A stretch of 64,000 bases of DNA from Absidia repens (GCA_002105175.1 MCGE01000001.1:2728001-2792000); one strand, 5' to 3'. Shown: positions 1 through 12,319, numbered from the stretch's first letter. Program-made: numbers and translations. Notes: a model not told the origin generated them from the letters alone.

Positions 1-290
1 TGTTGCGCATGCCTGTGGCCAGCGCATGATTCCAACCAGATTTAGTAGGTTGGCATCGAGAGATGAGTCACACCGTACAGTAGAGGCGGCTCTTATAGCA
101 GGATCTGCCACATGTAATAACGGTTGTTTCTGGGAGAATTTGGGTTATCAAAAAAAATCACTGGCTTTATTTTCTTCTGATGCTTGCTAAATTTCAAGGC
201 AATGCGGCCAGCGACTCTTGCTACTCCATGTGCCCCTGATTTTATTAGACAAATTTCGCTTTCCTTCAACTCAGCTACTGTTTTCCCCAT
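1..290 (-). CDS. Unidentified protein, N-terminal part, runs off left edge
   Basis: A reading frame starts at an ATG at 290 (MGKTVAELKE...) and stays open to 93. If a short stretch at 130-161 (begins gtgatt, ends ctcccag on the minus strand) is removed as an intron, the frame continues open to the window edge with a plausible sequence containing HVADPAIRAA and LVGIMRWPQA. The proposed intron would be only about 32 nt, shorter than the others here, so the joint is doubtful. I recognise no family. It could also be a decayed fragment next to the repeat at 525-765. Confidence 0.3.
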
Positions 291-524
291 CGATTATGAC
301 ACCCCAACTCCACATTGATGTGGGTGTCATTATCAAATCCATACACGGATCACCCTATATATCATTCCCTTATGTTAATGGAAAAAACATATAAATATCA
401 CCTATTTTCACATGAAATAAAATACTATCGGTACGGTGCACGTCAGGGTCAGTGTTTTTCTTTCTTATCCACCTTGTGCACGTTATTCAGCAAGGTAAAA
501 TATGCATATAAGAGAGGCTAACGG

Positions 525-765
525 TAAGAAAGCAAAACATATTTATTGAGATGTAAAGAGACACTATGATCACTAAGCTAATAATGGTTCTATGACATTG
601 GTTTCTGAGATAGAGTCAGTACTTCGGTAGCACTAAATCCCGAGTTCAAAGTGACAGAGTTTTCCATCATATCTGTAAGCATAATATTGCATTTTTCAAA
701 ATGCCCGTACTTTAAAGTGTAAACTCTCACCCCTATCAAAATCTACACTCCGAAGATCCAGAGTG
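525..765 (+). repeat. Dispersed repeat family A, copy 1 (degenerate)
   Basis: This diverged copy shows the family signature: a tttattga block (AATAAA on the other strand) near 540, then the hairpin gcatttttcaaaatgc near 690-710 followed by gccc. The same order of blocks recurs near 10.4, 12.5, 19.5, 22.8, 23.8, 44.1, 59.7 and 61.5 kb. The rest of 291-931 shows no convincing gene. Confidence 0.5.
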
Positions 766-931
766 TTACTATTTGAATCAAAATATACTTCACCAAAAGA
801 GATTTTTATTATCCATTCAATAATATTTATTGTCATTAACGTCGACCCAAAATGCAAACAAAAAATACAAAATGAATATTTAAACTAAACTAACCTATGG
901 CAGTGCCATCATGGCCTAAAACGTAGCACCA

Positions 932-1841
932 TTACAACTTCTCCTTGATTTTGGACAGGGTTCCCTTCAATTGTTCTTGAGTCACTTGCTGTTGAGGCCA
1001 AACAATGCCAAGACCTTCTTCCTTGTTGGGCTTGCCAATGATGTGGAAATGGACATGTTTAACAACCTGAAAGAAGCGATGATAACGAAAGAGGGTTAGT
1101 ATATGTTCAAATAAAATAAAAACTAAAACTTAAAAACAGGAGCAACTTACTTGATGAGCCATAGGACCATTATTCTATAGATAAATGATACCAAAAAGCA
1201 TTATTGCAATGTAATTAGAATACGCAAATACTTGTTTTATATCGTATCTTACCTGTAATAAGTTGTATTGGTCGAATCCTTGAGCAATAGCTACCTTTTT
1301 AGCCAATGGTAAGATATCTGCAAGATAATCCTCAGGCACTTGGTGGAAAAACTCGGCATGATCTAACCAAAAAACAAAAAAAAAATCGTGAGTTCTACAT
1401 GCGAGACATAAGCTATTCCACTTCCACCATTATATACTTACATTTAGGAATAACGAGCTACCAGTTAAAACCATAAAATAAATAAATACGCGTTTATTTC
1501 TCTATCAAGGCTACGCCTGGGCTGTTTTGAATATCATAACACTTACGGTATGACCTTCGCTTAAAGGATTGATGTCGAGGAAAGCGTAACTAATGTCATG
1601 TAAGAGAAAACATTAGCTACGTTTGCAGCCTAGCTTCCTTGTAAATAATATATCACCCCATTCTTACCTTTTGTCGGTTTCTGCGATTTTGTTGGAAGGA
1701 ATATCACCCCTAAAAACACGCGACAGTAACGATAGAAGAATTAGAATGCTGGCTATTTTGTTATTGGTTGATAGTTTCCGTATCCACTTACTTGATGATT
1801 TTGCAGAAGAGACAATCGTCAGTCAAATGTTGTTGAGCCAT
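932..1841 (-). CDS. HNT1: HIT-family nucleotide hydrolase (HINT1/Hnt1 type)
   Basis: A spliced protein of about 135 residues in at least six exons, starting MAQQHLTDDCLFCKIIKGD at 1841 and ending at a TAA at 932-934. The family signature is in the last exon: HVHFHIIGKP, the histidine triad HxHxHxx, preceded by NNGPMAHQ. The N-terminal C-x2-C (CLFC) and the Y-A-F-L-D-I-N-P block are also typical of HINT proteins. These enzymes hydrolyse AMP-NH2 and AMP-lysine type purine phosphoramidates and are cytosolic or nuclear. Splice sites are standard (gtaagt donors). Family assignment is firm; the precise orthology to yeast HNT1 is inferred from length and the C-terminal HIT placement. Confidence 0.9.
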
Positions 1842-2105
1842 GGTTTAAAAAAAAAAAAAGGAAAGAAACACACAAACGAGGAATAACAGAAGAAAAGGGT
1901 GAGAATTAAAAAATAAAAATAAAACGCCCAATATTTATCCGGGCAGCCTAAAAATATTACCGGTGATTCAAAAAATAAAGTTTGCCACTTGGACACAGAC
2001 TGCTTGAGATGGAATTGTTAAAACACCATAGCAATGATTTTGTTTATTGTAATAATATATATGTAAAGACATGAAGCTAGGCTACACTCAGAACTAAATC
2101 TAATA

Positions 2106-3062
2106 CTATTTCTTTTCCTTCTTGTTCTTTTCGTCCTGAGCTGGAATGGCCAATCCACCAGTTTTTGCTTTATTAATCACCTTCTCAGCCCATTTCACAA
2201 CAGGCATATCAACCCTATTTCACAAAAAGAATGTGTTAAGAAATTAATCGAGTGCAATATTTTGTTGAGCTTACATCTTTCCGTCCAATTCGAATGCACC
2301 CACGCCTTTTGCAGAGTGGTTTTCAAATGATTCCATAATTCGTACAGCCTTTGTAATATCTACATCAGAAAAGTTGGAATTAATACCAGTCTCATTTTTT
2401 TTGGGGGGGAGAGGGGAGCCAAGTTTCTTACCTGCTTCATCAGGCAAAAAGTGTCTTTGAATAATGTCGATTTGGTTGGGATGAATCGCTTGCTTTCCAG
2501 AGAAGCCAAATTCACGACCTTCTTTGCATTCTTCCACCAAGGTTTGTTCATTCTGGTAGTCCACACATACAAGATCGATAGACTGTAGGCCATAGGCACC
2601 GGCTGCATTCACAATGGTTTGACGAGCGTATAACATTTCCTTTCTGCTGGATGTCCGAATTAATCCCAGGTCTGCACAATAATCCTCTGCTGCAAACTAT
2701 CGGCAATATAATTGTGTTAGTCATTCCAGTATTCCAGTTTGTATGCGCATGATATGTTTCAATTACTTACAATCAGAGCATCTAGCCGTTCATCGGCCAT
2801 TGAGATTTCCTTGATGTTCATGATGCCAAGTGCACTTTCTACCGAAGCGATCAATCGTATACGCTGTTTCCTAAATAACAAGATTTTTTTTATGCTGTTA
2901 GTCCTATCCTATCCAAAGTACCAAAAAACCCCCCAGACTACCAATATCAACTTACTGAGAATCTACAGCCACAGCATCAATCATTCTACTGACAAATTGA
3001 ACATCTTTTGCGCTTTGTACCTTGGGAATCACAATGGCTTGTAGTCGTTTGGAATGAAGCTA

Positions 3063-3105
<43 letters not shown>

Positions 3106-3923
3106 AGGAAGAAAAAAAGATTAAGAATAGGTGGGATAATAGCGTAAGTTGCTTGGAGAATACGTGGACAAAATAACTTACAATCACATTCAAGTCGTCC
3201 AATTCATGGCCTGATAAAATAATAAGAAGAAATCAGCATTAAAAGATCACTGGCATGCATTTTCATATATAGTCATTGGATGTTCTTACCTGATCCGATA
3301 GCATTGATACGAACTGCCTTTTCTGCCTTCCCATGCTCAGAAGCCTATACAATCAAATATCATCAGTTTGCCTTCTAACCCCACCTTTACATGCCTCCAT
3401 GTGTTTGCCGGTAATTGTAATGTTTACCTCTAGAGCATCGATCGTCAAGTGTCTCGCTGTGCCTTTTTTGTTCGCCGATACACTGTCTTCTAAATCATAC
3501 ACCACACAGTCGGCACCAATGGATATCGATTTGTGTATTTTTCGTTCATCACTTCCAGGCACTATTGTTTGGGGTCATTATAGGAGGACATGTTTGTATA
3601 CATACATAAAAACAAAAGGATGTGTAATCAGTCTTCATGGTCAGTCAGTGAGAACAGTTGCTCCTTTTTTTGGTTTTGGTTACCATAAAAAAGCGCTCGT
3701 CTTGATCGAGGTTCTTGTCCCTGCTGCAATGTACTAATGGTGCGCCATGAGTAGGTGAAAGCCGCTGCTACACGTGTACCTATGATAAAAATCAGTTAGC
3801 TTATTGCTTGCTTGCTTGGGAATAAGTTTTGGTTGGTTGTTTTTTTTTACCCACAGTGAAAGTAAACTTACGCTTTTGTCTTAGTATAGGGTTTGAAACT
3901 GATGCAATTCTTGTCAAAAGCAT
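2106..3923 (-). CDS. CitE-like lyase, mitochondrial CLYBL (citramalyl-CoA lyase) homologue
   Basis: A multi-exon gene read from MLLTRIASVSNPILRQK at 3923 to KKEKK-stop at 2106. After a basic, Ser/Thr-containing leader that looks like a mitochondrial presequence come the CitE/HpcH-aldolase motifs in order: RRALFYVPGSDERK, the metal-binding region YDLEDSVSANKK, the conserved VESALGIMN glutamate, and GFSGKQAIHPNQI near the C-terminus. Vertebrate CLYBL cleaves citramalyl-CoA to acetyl-CoA and pyruvate and protects B12 metabolism; the same role here is inferred. One intron carries a 37-nt poly(A) run (3068-3104) and another region a poly(A) near 3970. Start choice rests on the leader exon at 3923 splicing in frame. 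Confidence 0.85.
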
Positions 3924-4487
3924 AGATAGAATAGGAAGAGCCGAAGGAGCGAGAGAAGAAAGGAAGGACAAAAAAAAAAAAAAAAAAAAAAAAAGAACGG
4001 AAATAAAGTGTCCACTGCTGGGATGTAATTTGGTACATAGCCTTTTTTTAGTCCTCTGATATTTGGTAACCGCTTTTTTAAACTACAGTGGTATTCTTAT
4101 TCACATCTTTCCATAGCATGATAGAAATATAGACAGTATCCAGCTATACAAAAAAAAAAAAAAAAAAAAAAAAAAAGACATTCCGATCAAGTTCATTTTT
4201 ACAGAATGAGCTGCCTAATACTCATAAATGCTTTTTGGCCAAAGCACCCATCATGCTTGGTCGATGTTTGAAATTTAGTGAGTTTGTGTCTGGTGAAAAT
4301 AATACAATACATAAAATGACAGCTGATGCATATATATATATATATAACACAAGACAAATGAGCGAAGATATAATATGATATTTTTTATTTCAACATGTTA
4401 TGAAATTATAACTATTTCTAAATAATATCAGCAACTAGAAAACGAAACTAACGAGTAAAATGCAAAAACTATACTACTAACAATTGA
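3924..4487. other. Intergenic spacer, A-rich
   Basis: No coding exon was found. The stretch contains two A homopolymers (near 3970-3994 and 4149-4176) and a short TA dinucleotide run near 4331-4346. It lies upstream of the lyase gene and downstream of the SET gene, so it should hold a promoter for the first and a terminator for the second. Confidence 0.5.
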
Positions 4488-6915
4488 CTATTTTCTAGGG
4501 TGACTGGGTCGCTTACCAAGGAATCCACGACAATTGCTACTTCCACAGCGACATTCTTGACCAATAGCTTCAGTATCAAATAGCGAGAAGTTGTAATCAT
4601 AAAACAATTCAGTGTCGACAAGGATATCTTTGCTTGCAAATACACCCAGATGGAATTCGCCGCCCCGACTCCTATTAAAATTAAAAACTAGAGTATCAGT
4701 CATATGTGTCCACTTTTTTTCTTCTCTCTCTCTCTCTTTAGCTTACCATTTTTCAATATGGCAGTTCGGATCACACCCATGATTGATGAACCTTGCTTCC
4801 GATCCCTTGCTACAAGCATCAATGACTTCCCCTTTGTGATAATCCAAAAAGTAAAAGTTCTTCTGATGCTTATATACCGTCCGTATACGTTCTTGGCAAG
4901 TTTTGTCAGAGATGATTTCACCACGATATTCTGTTATGAGCGTGCCTTGTTGAATGAATTCCTTGGCCATGATGCCCCATCCTCTACCTTCCGTCTATCA
5001 ATGACATAAAAATACAAAGTTCGGTAAAAAAAAAAAAAAAAAAAAAAAAAACGGAGGGGGGAGTGTTCATAGTAGACATCCTTACCAAATAAACCTTCAG
5101 GCCTTTGACAAATTGTCTCTTTCTAAACCTTTGATTGGAGCACAGTTCACCACAAGGACATGTCGATGGATCACATTCAATAAACATCATCCTGTTGAGG
5201 CAGTCATCCCCACAACCAACGCCATTTGCAGGAGGTAAGCAATGACACGCCGCATTGTGTTCTTCTTTTCGCACTTTTCGTTCCACATAGGCATCTGTTT
5301 TAGACGGAATAATAATAATGATGACGATCATAGTAAATAAAATAAAATAAAAAAGTGAGTGTCATGTAAAGATCATCAACCAAGTTCCGAAAAAAAAAAA
5401 ACACACAGCTTACTATGAAGAATACGAATGTATCGGGGGGGTTTTTTGCTTGTTGAATAGTCGGTCCAGCCAAACAATCGTCCTGATTCATACTCTTCTA
5501 TTATATCGAGGGGCAATTCAAAGTCGCGTTCCAAGTTCAACAGAATCGAGCCTTGATGAAGAGGGAGAGAGAAGGTGAAGGGCACCGGTTCCACGATGCT
5601 GTTGACGCCGCCAGAGTGCATCCCTGCCTTGAGATAAATTTTCCTTTCATGTAACGTATCGCATTTTTTCAATCTTGAATCCAATAATGTGTTTCCTCCT
5701 CCAGCTGCCGAGCTTTTCTTCTTGACTAATGATGTTGCTGACGAGACGCGATCTGGTTTCGCTGTTGTTGCTTCCTCTGATGATCGTTTTTTGTTAGGTT
5801 TCTTCGTCTGTGTATCGGATGGTTGTGTATTTCTGTGCCAGTGAGATAAAACGCCACGCAAGAATTTAGAGTAGCGTAAACCACAGGCATTGCAAAGTCT
5901 ATATTGATGATGGGAAGGAAAGAAGAAGAGAAAAAAAAAACGTAAGTCCACGTTCATACAGAGTACATAAGAAGCAACGGTCAAATTACGTTTTCTTGCC
6001 ATCAGGACCATTTCTCCATAATGGGGGATCGCTAGCGTTGCATTCCAGACAGACGCGAGAGGTTTTTGTTGGTGGTGTACTATTGCGAATGGTGGAATCT
6101 GATGTATCAAGTGAAACGGAAGGATTGTCAGTCGAAATGGGTGGTGAACTGAACGATGATGGAGAAGTAAGTATTGATGGTACCATTGGACAGGAAGGTG
6201 TTGACTTTGATGATGTCGACGTTGATATGGGTGATACAGTAAGAGGATCTTGGCGTTCTGTAGTGGAGCTGATGCTGATTTCAAGTTGTTCCGGTTGTTG
6301 TATATCATCATCCAATCGTCGACGTTTCAGTACAGTTGTATTAGAGTATGTCGTGTCCTTCAACGAGGTTTTTGTAGTGCTTTGATCGGCGTAACGTTCC
6401 TGACAACGTCTGAAAGATGATAACATTGAAGATAAATAACTTAAACCCAATAAATAACAATAGATATATATTCCCTAAACTTACGTATTAACTCCAGCAG
6501 GCATATCCTTCCATATGATCAAATCCGTCGAGTCGTTGAGCCCACATCGCTTTTGCTGTAAATCCGTCCGGTTATTCGCATCACCCGTGGAGTCGTCATT
6601 ACATGAAACACTGTTGGTTGCCGTTGAAGTTGAGTGAATGTATTGTTGAGTTTGACCGATTGCTGAAGTTTCCAGGGACAAACAAGTACGTGTGACAGTG
6701 GGAAAGGATCGTTTACCGGAATTTGCTGGATTAGTTAATTCTACTTGTGAGGAGGATGGCGATGACACGGTGGATGCAGGAGAGGGCGAAGAGAGCTGAG
6801 GAACTTGATCAGTATCATTTTGAGCTGGGAGTGTGTCATCTTTGCTGGGAAGTACTAGCGATGTAGAGTTGCTGTTTGTCACATCAATCAAATAGGGTTG
6901 TAGGGTATCGGACAT
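4488..6915 (-). CDS. GATA zinc finger fused to AWS-SET-postSET histone methyltransferase (ASH1/SET2-like)
   Basis: Six exons from ATG at 6915 to TAG at 4488. The N-terminal ~270 residues are Ser/Thr-rich and disordered. A complete class IV GATA finger follows (C-x2-C-x18-C-x2-C, with PPLWRNGPDGKK and LCNACGLRY), split by an intron, then a basic KKPNKKRSSEE region. Next is a cysteine-rich AWS domain (ACHCLPP, CGDDCLNR, CPCGELCSNQRF), a SET domain with GWGIMA, the FINHGCDPNC substrate/cofactor motif and ELFYDYNF, and a post-SET CRCGSSNCRGFLG. AWS-SET-postSET enzymes are usually H3K36 methyltransferases in the nucleus. All catalytic landmarks are present, so it should be active. A GATA finger in the same polypeptide is unusual and suggests site-directed recruitment to WGATAR-like DNA. 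The splice joints (AAT-AC|A, AA-AC|A, TG|G) read through in frame. Confidence 0.85.
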
Positions 6916-7406
6916 GATATCTATATATACACAAATGTCTACAACAATAACACAAAGATAACTAACATAAGTAAGAAGAAATATTACTATGCACACGTTT
7001 TCCTATGTTATTCGCATTTTTTATTTGATTCTTACTTACTGGTTTGTCCACAACGAGGAGTGCTGGCAACGTATGCAAAGGAAGAAAGAAAAAATAGACC
7101 AAGTATTATTTTCCCTTTGAGCAGTCAAGAGCCAAGTAAAGAGGAAGCTGGCTGAGAGAAGTAAAAATGGAGGAGAGGAAAAAAAAAAAAAGAAAAAAAA
7201 GGGGAAAGGAAATGGAACGCGTCCCGGTGGTGCCTTTTTGGTCTCCTGTAAAAAAAATAGTCGTGACTCGACACTCCAGATTCAACTTCCGCTTTTTTGG
7301 TCAAATCAAATGGGAGACAAAACAGAAATGTTTTTATTAAGTAAAATACATATATATATATACTTTTTAAAGCTATGAATTAAATGACTATGGTAAATAT
7401 ATAATA
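6916..7406. promoter_or_regulatory. Intergenic region upstream of the SET gene
   Basis: No exon was recognised. The region holds A-rich tracts (near 7180-7202) and a TA run near 7350. It separates the 5' end of the SET gene from the 3' end of the stress-protein gene, both on the minus strand. No specific element could be identified. Confidence 0.3.
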
Positions 7407-7925
7407 TTAAATGGTAGCATTGCGGACCACGAGAACGGGGCATGGGCACTCGTGCACGCATTTATCTGAGACAGAACCCAGGAACACACTTTTCATTGTA
7501 CTTAAACCCCGAGAACCAACTATCAGTAGATCGACCGGGTGAGAGTGAGTGTATTTCGGCAGTACTTCCTTAGCATCGCCCCATAGAATATGTTGTTCGC
7601 TGGAAATATTCGCACTTTTCAGTTGATCGGCCATGGTTTGTAACAATTCCCTAGCTGGTCGGCCGGCATGGCTATCCTTTTCCACCTGATCGATTGCTTC
7701 ATTCACTCTAGTAGGCGTGGTGGAAATCATAGGCAGACTGTCCCTTTTACCGCTGTGTTTCGATCCAGAATGACTTGTGCGGGCCATAGCAGAGACCAAA
7801 ATAATATGATCGGTTTTTTGGTTAACAATATTTTTGATGGACCAATCAAAAAGCTTGTGAGCATCTTCCGTTCCATCATAAGCGATCACAATTCGTCTTT
7901 TCTCGGTAATCGATAGTTCGTTCAT
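7407..7925 (-). CDS. Universal stress protein (UspA family)
   Basis: A single-exon protein of 172 residues. The N-terminal strand RRIVIAYDGTEDAHKLFDW and the C-terminal GSRGLSTMKSVFLGS are the two ends of the UspA nucleotide-binding fold. The glycine motif fits G-x2-G-x9-G-(S), so an ATP-binding member is expected. A Ser/Lys/His-rich insert around residues 50-70 replaces a loop. These soluble proteins help survival in stress; substrate and partner are unknown. The ATG at 7925 is the only sensible start. Confidence 0.9.
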   Translation of the reverse strand: MNELSITEKRRIVIAYDGTEDAHKLFDWSIKNIVNQKTDHIILVSAMARTSHSGSKHSGKRDSLPMISTTPTRVNEAIDQVEKDSHAGRPARELLQTMADQLKSANISSEQHILWGDAKEVLPKYTHSHPVDLLIVGSRGLSTMKSVFLGSVSDKCVHECPCPVLVVRNATI

Positions 7926-8341
7926 TGTTTGTAGTATGTAAAATTGACAAAGAGAAAAAAAAAAATGTTCTCAATGGATTTCTTCATCCATATTTATGCT
8001 AAAAAAAAAACCTCCAAACATCGAAAGATTTTATTGTTTGTCGATGTAACTCAGCTCCAGTCCTACCCACAGAGTGGTAATATGGGGTGACAAAAAAATA
8101 AGGCAGCGGGATTTTAAAAATGAAAAAAGTAAACGAAAAAAAGACCCGTTTCAAACCGAACTATGAACAAAAACAATTTATAGCATTCACTATAGTTGAA
8201 TGAAAAAAAAAATCACACCATGATTCTTCTTTTTCTGTTATCTCTTGTCTTTTGATTTTCAATTGAAGAGATTGTGTCTATTTTTGTAGTTGTACGATAA
8301 AAAAAAAAAGAGCAAACGAAGCGTTAGCGGTGAATGAAAAA

Positions 8342-9543
8342 ATGGTTTCACTCCCTTTTCGATTCCAAGCTTTCAAATTTGACGGTATATGCCAAACAGT
8401 GGCATTAACACTATGCCCGCTCATTGGAAAATACGATGGTATTGAGCCCTTATGTTACGCTCGTAATGTTGAATTTGCTGGCATGCTCATTTTCCAACCA
8501 GGTAAAAAAAAAAAAAATAACCCTTAGTGATCAACTCCTATTATGCTTAATGCTTCGTTGGACGGTGTTTTAATATCGAGAGTTTATTTTTTTTATAGCC
8601 ACTTTAATGATTGATTTGATTGCTATTAGTATGGCAGCTATCATGATTTATCATGTCAAAACAAAGTATACTGCTGTCGGTAAGATTTAATTATTAGGTT
8701 ATATCAGCATGAATAATACCTATTGAAAAAGTTTATTATTTGTTAATTAGGCCGCAAAGAAATCACAATGTTTTTCCAAGTTTATTTGGTGACAATGCTC
8801 CTCGAAATGTTATTGGTGTCTAATGTCATCCCCACAAGTTCAAATCTTTATCCGGTAAAAAAAGAAAAGAAAAAAAAAAGGAATGATTCGCTTACACCGT
8901 TATCATCCCAGTTTTTTACATCTGCGCATTTAGGTTTAGGCAGTGCTACTTTTTGGTGCTTACTACTAAACGGATTCGTTGGGTTTCAATTTGCGGAAGA
9001 TGGTACACCCATTAGCTTATGGGTAATGTAAAAATTAGGCATGTCACTTTTTTCTTATATGAGTTAACTTTTTTTTTTTTCTTTCAGTCCATAAGGATCA
9101 CTTCATTTACAGTTTTCCTAATAGTAGGATTTGTTGGAATGGCAACTTTTAATAATGTGGGCCCATTTAACTACACATACCCTATCGGATTATGGGTGAT
9201 TTATTTCATTTTCAATGGAGCATGTATTCTGATATATTTGATATCACAGCTTTTCCTTGTTTCATATACTTTGGATGATCGCTGGCCACTGGGGGATATC
9301 GCCTTCGGGGTCCTTTTTTTCGTTACTGGTCAAGTGATCATGTTCATATTTTCTCTCCCCCTTTGCGACCATATGAAACATTACATGGATGGTTTGTTTT
9401 TTGGTACAACGTTTAATCTTTTGGCAGTGATGATGATTTACAAGTATTGGGATTCCATTACAAAAGAGGATTTGGAGTTCTCGATAGATACGAAGTATCA
9501 AGACTGGCAAACTTTTTTAGTACATGACGGATTCCCCCTTTAA
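8342..9543 (+). CDS. CHS7: Chitin synthase export chaperone (CHS7 family)
   Basis: A multi-exon membrane protein. Exon 1 starts at the ATG at 8342 (MVSLPFRFQAFKFDGIC) and shows the family's FDGIC...LCPLIG N-terminus with two cysteines; an intron after FQP leads to ATLMIDLIAIS. About seven hydrophobic segments follow, and the C-terminal exon (about 9088-9543) has WPLGDI, MKHYMDGLFFG and MMIYKYWDSIT, the best conserved block of the family. CHS7 proteins sit in the ER membrane and allow chitin synthase III to leave the ER. Introns show gtaaaa or gtaatg donors with T-rich acceptors. Confidence 0.88.
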
Positions 9544-9715
9544 GCATTAAATAAAAAAAAAAACATTTAGCCTCCCTCGGGTCGGACACTGATTATGACG
9601 TCTTTAAGATCGCTGCATAAATATCGATCTTTTTTTTTCATATAAATATATAAAGGAAAAAAATATTTTATTGTTCAACGCCTCACTATTTTCCTTCCAA
9701 TTTTCTCCAATATTA

Positions 9716-10081
9716 ATGACAATGTTTTCACGACATTTCAAGTCCTTCGTAATAGAAGTACCAAAACCACCATCCACTCCACGCAAAAACAAACACCACT
9801 TGCAAGTCTCCATTAGCAGTGAACCACCGACCATCTTATACTTTGAACAATCCAAGGACGAACAAGAATGTGAATGCATTTTCGATCCGCTGGTGCAACA
9901 TGACGATGAAAAAGATCACCCTGACTTGATTGTATCAAAAAAGCAAGACGATTTGAAAGCATGGCAAAAACCACCTTATTGTAAAGTGTCCACATCAAGT
10001 AATGGTACGTTTTTTAAGAGAGTGTTATCCAACATGCGTGTGAAATCACAACCGTCACCATCACCATGTGTTTTGGAATAG
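9716..10081 (+). CDS. Small uncharacterised protein, 121 residues
   Basis: A single-exon frame from ATG 9716 (MTMFSRHFKSFVIEV) to TAG 10081. It has a Pro/Lys-rich N-terminal third, an acidic middle and a basic end with KRVLSNMRVKSQPSPSP. No membrane segment or signal peptide is visible. The frame is open for its whole length in good codon balance and a tata/aataaa-containing tail follows near 10170, which supports a real gene. I recognise no family. Confidence 0.5.
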   Translation: MTMFSRHFKSFVIEVPKPPSTPRKNKHHLQVSISSEPPTILYFEQSKDEQECECIFDPLVQHDDEKDHPDLIVSKKQDDLKAWQKPPYCKVSTSSNGTFFKRVLSNMRVKSQPSPSPCVLE

Positions 10082-10329
10082 TGTCCCAAATCATCTCGCA
10101 CTTTTGTCTGTTGCTTCATCATATACCCTTAATCAAACTATATATTCCTCTTCCATTAGAATTACATCAATAATAATAAAAACATCATTTGACATATTTC
10201 TTTTTGTCGTTTGAAACTTGGCAGGGCTTATTCGAAGGTCAACTTTTGAATGCCGCAATTTTCCGCGGTAAGACATTCAGGCGGGTCGCTCTCAGTATCT
10301 GAAAATTAATACTCCGGTTCACATGATTT

Positions 10330-10650
10330 TTAGAGTTTTGTTTTTAGTCCTTTTTTTTCCCTTTTTTCTTTTTCTTTTAGAAAATCATCATTGGAAGCGT
10401 CATTGAGACAATGGTCAACTTGGGTTAGTGTTATAACTTGAATTAGGGGCATTTTGAAAAATGCAATACAAACATCATGGGGAAAGTCTTTCATTTTGGA
10501 TGCGTGATTTGGACCCGCCATTAGAATAGCGCCCTCTTATAGTAGTGTTGCGGAACTCTCTATTAGCTTAGCTTCATATTAATTTCTTACAGCTTTTACC
10601 AACATCTGAATAAAATAAATTTATCTTGTTCTTCTATCAATAGCTTCTTT
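10330..10650 (-). repeat. Dispersed repeat family A, copy 2
   Basis: On the minus strand this copy reads tgaaagactttccccatgat, then gcatttttcaaaatgc and ccctaattcaagtt. On the plus strand AATAAA lies at about 10607-10616. A short frame (MKDFPHDVCIAFFK) overlaps the core, but differences from copy 3 in this frame are all amino-acid changing, which argues against coding. Confidence 0.75.
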
Positions 10651-12319
10651 TATACGTTTTTATTCTCTTGTCGGATGGGGTATACAAGCATGTGTGAGAT
10701 TGTGAATGGTTGTAAAAACTGGGTTGTATATACAATGTCATTAAAATATTGTACTCGATGCTCTGTATAACGGATATATATTTACATATAGAAAAGAAAA
10801 GAAAAATTATATGTGTGTTCTTGCGTGCGCGTATATGTGTGTGTTTATGTTGTATGCGCGTGTGTAAATTGGACTAAGTACTAATCGTTACGCTCAGCTC
10901 TCCCCCTAATGGATATATATATATGTGTGTATGAAGGAATAAACCTGTTGTGCGTGTCTGCATGTATATACTGTTACCACTAAGTGTTTTTTACTACATT
11001 ACCTATTTCGCACATTGGTGAGTAGTCCCTTAGGGTCCAGTCGCTGTGCTCAGAGCTTCATCTAGCTGATGTTTTTGGAGTATGAAGATGCGCTATAGTC
11101 TTTATTTGTTTTGCAGTAAATTAATGAGTATGGTAAATGAGCATCCTCAGGATCAACTTTATCTCGGAACAAATAATAGAAAATAAGCGTCAATACTGGA
11201 GTTTCGGCAATTATTATTTCTGGGCTGCCGCCCCCCAATGTCAGATGAGAGCAACAGTGGCAAAAACTATGAAATTCTCGCCATGTGTTTTTCTTAAATG
11301 CGGTATAATGTTTAATTTCATGTTTTTCGCCTCTAATGTCTTCAATGCTCGTCCTCAGGTTAGAGCTTCGTAATGTTGACTGTTGCTCTTAAGCTGACCA
11401 TCATTTTATATTATTGGTTCCAAACTATATCAGTTATACGTATGTTGTTGACTCTCCTGTTAACGTTTTCTTCATTGTTAGTGCGCACCACTAGGCTGCA
11501 ACCGAAATATTATGTACCATTTTTAACACATTATACTTTTTTTTTTGTTCGATGTTTCCAAGAAGAAAAATATACTAATCAGGCATTTCAAAGGAACTTC
11601 TTCCCATATGCAGAATAAAAGGAAGGTCGAATTTAAAACCCAAAGTGGAGAAGGGAGGAACATGCATAGACTTTTTTAGGTGGGCTATATCGTATTCACA
11701 CAGCAGAAGAACGTCACCACCACCTATAACTGCATGTCACAACCAGAAAAAAACGATTGATTATAATATTAATAATATAGTAGCTGCTAAGGTTGAGAAG
11801 GGAAGTCCAATTTCAAAGATCATAAGAATGATAAGAATTGATTGTTTCAAAGAGGGTTTTTATTGAAGAGACAAAAGTAACTCTAAACGATAACTAAAAT
11901 ATAATCAGGGCGTTTATTTGTTATAGAGATAAAGCAAAAGAATGATAGACAACAAAACGCGTCCTACTGAATCATAAAAAACGCTGTCAGTAGTTATCCA
12001 TCACTTTCTTTTTCTTTTTCTTTTTTAATTAAAGACCACGCAATAAATAAAGCAACGACAACTCCCATCCGAAATATTATACCTAGAAAAATCAACGCAT
12101 TGGAAAAATAGAAAAGTTATACTGCTATACTGGGAGGGGGATTGTGGGTGGAGGATTTAAGATTATCTTTCAAGGAAGAAATTCGGTGCCAATAGAAAGA
12201 GAGGAAAAATGGAGGTGGATATTCCGAAATGGGATAAAAAAAAAAAAAAAAAAAAACCCCTAAGGGGCTCTCCAATGCAACGATTAGTTTTCTTTGATCC
12301 AGCATTTTCTAAAATCGCG
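10651..12319. other. Gene-poor region without recognised genes
   Basis: A TG/GT-rich simple-sequence stretch lies at about 10800-10970. Open frames at 11137-11373, 11373-11618 and 11645-11866 have no recognisable motif and overlap no splice-consistent neighbours. They are not annotated as genes. A poly(A) run lies at about 12237-12256. Confidence 0.4.

Noticed and set aside
10330..10521. Short protein encoded by repeat A (MKDFPHDVCIAFFK-type frame)
   Set aside because: The frame recurs in copies 2, 3 and 8, but the differences between copies 2 and 3 all change amino acids and copy 5 has a stop soon after. A structured RNA explains the conservation better.
11137..11866. Three consecutive plus-strand open frames
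   Set aside because: No motif, no splice consistency between them and AT-driven composition. They may be remnants, but a gene cannot be supported.
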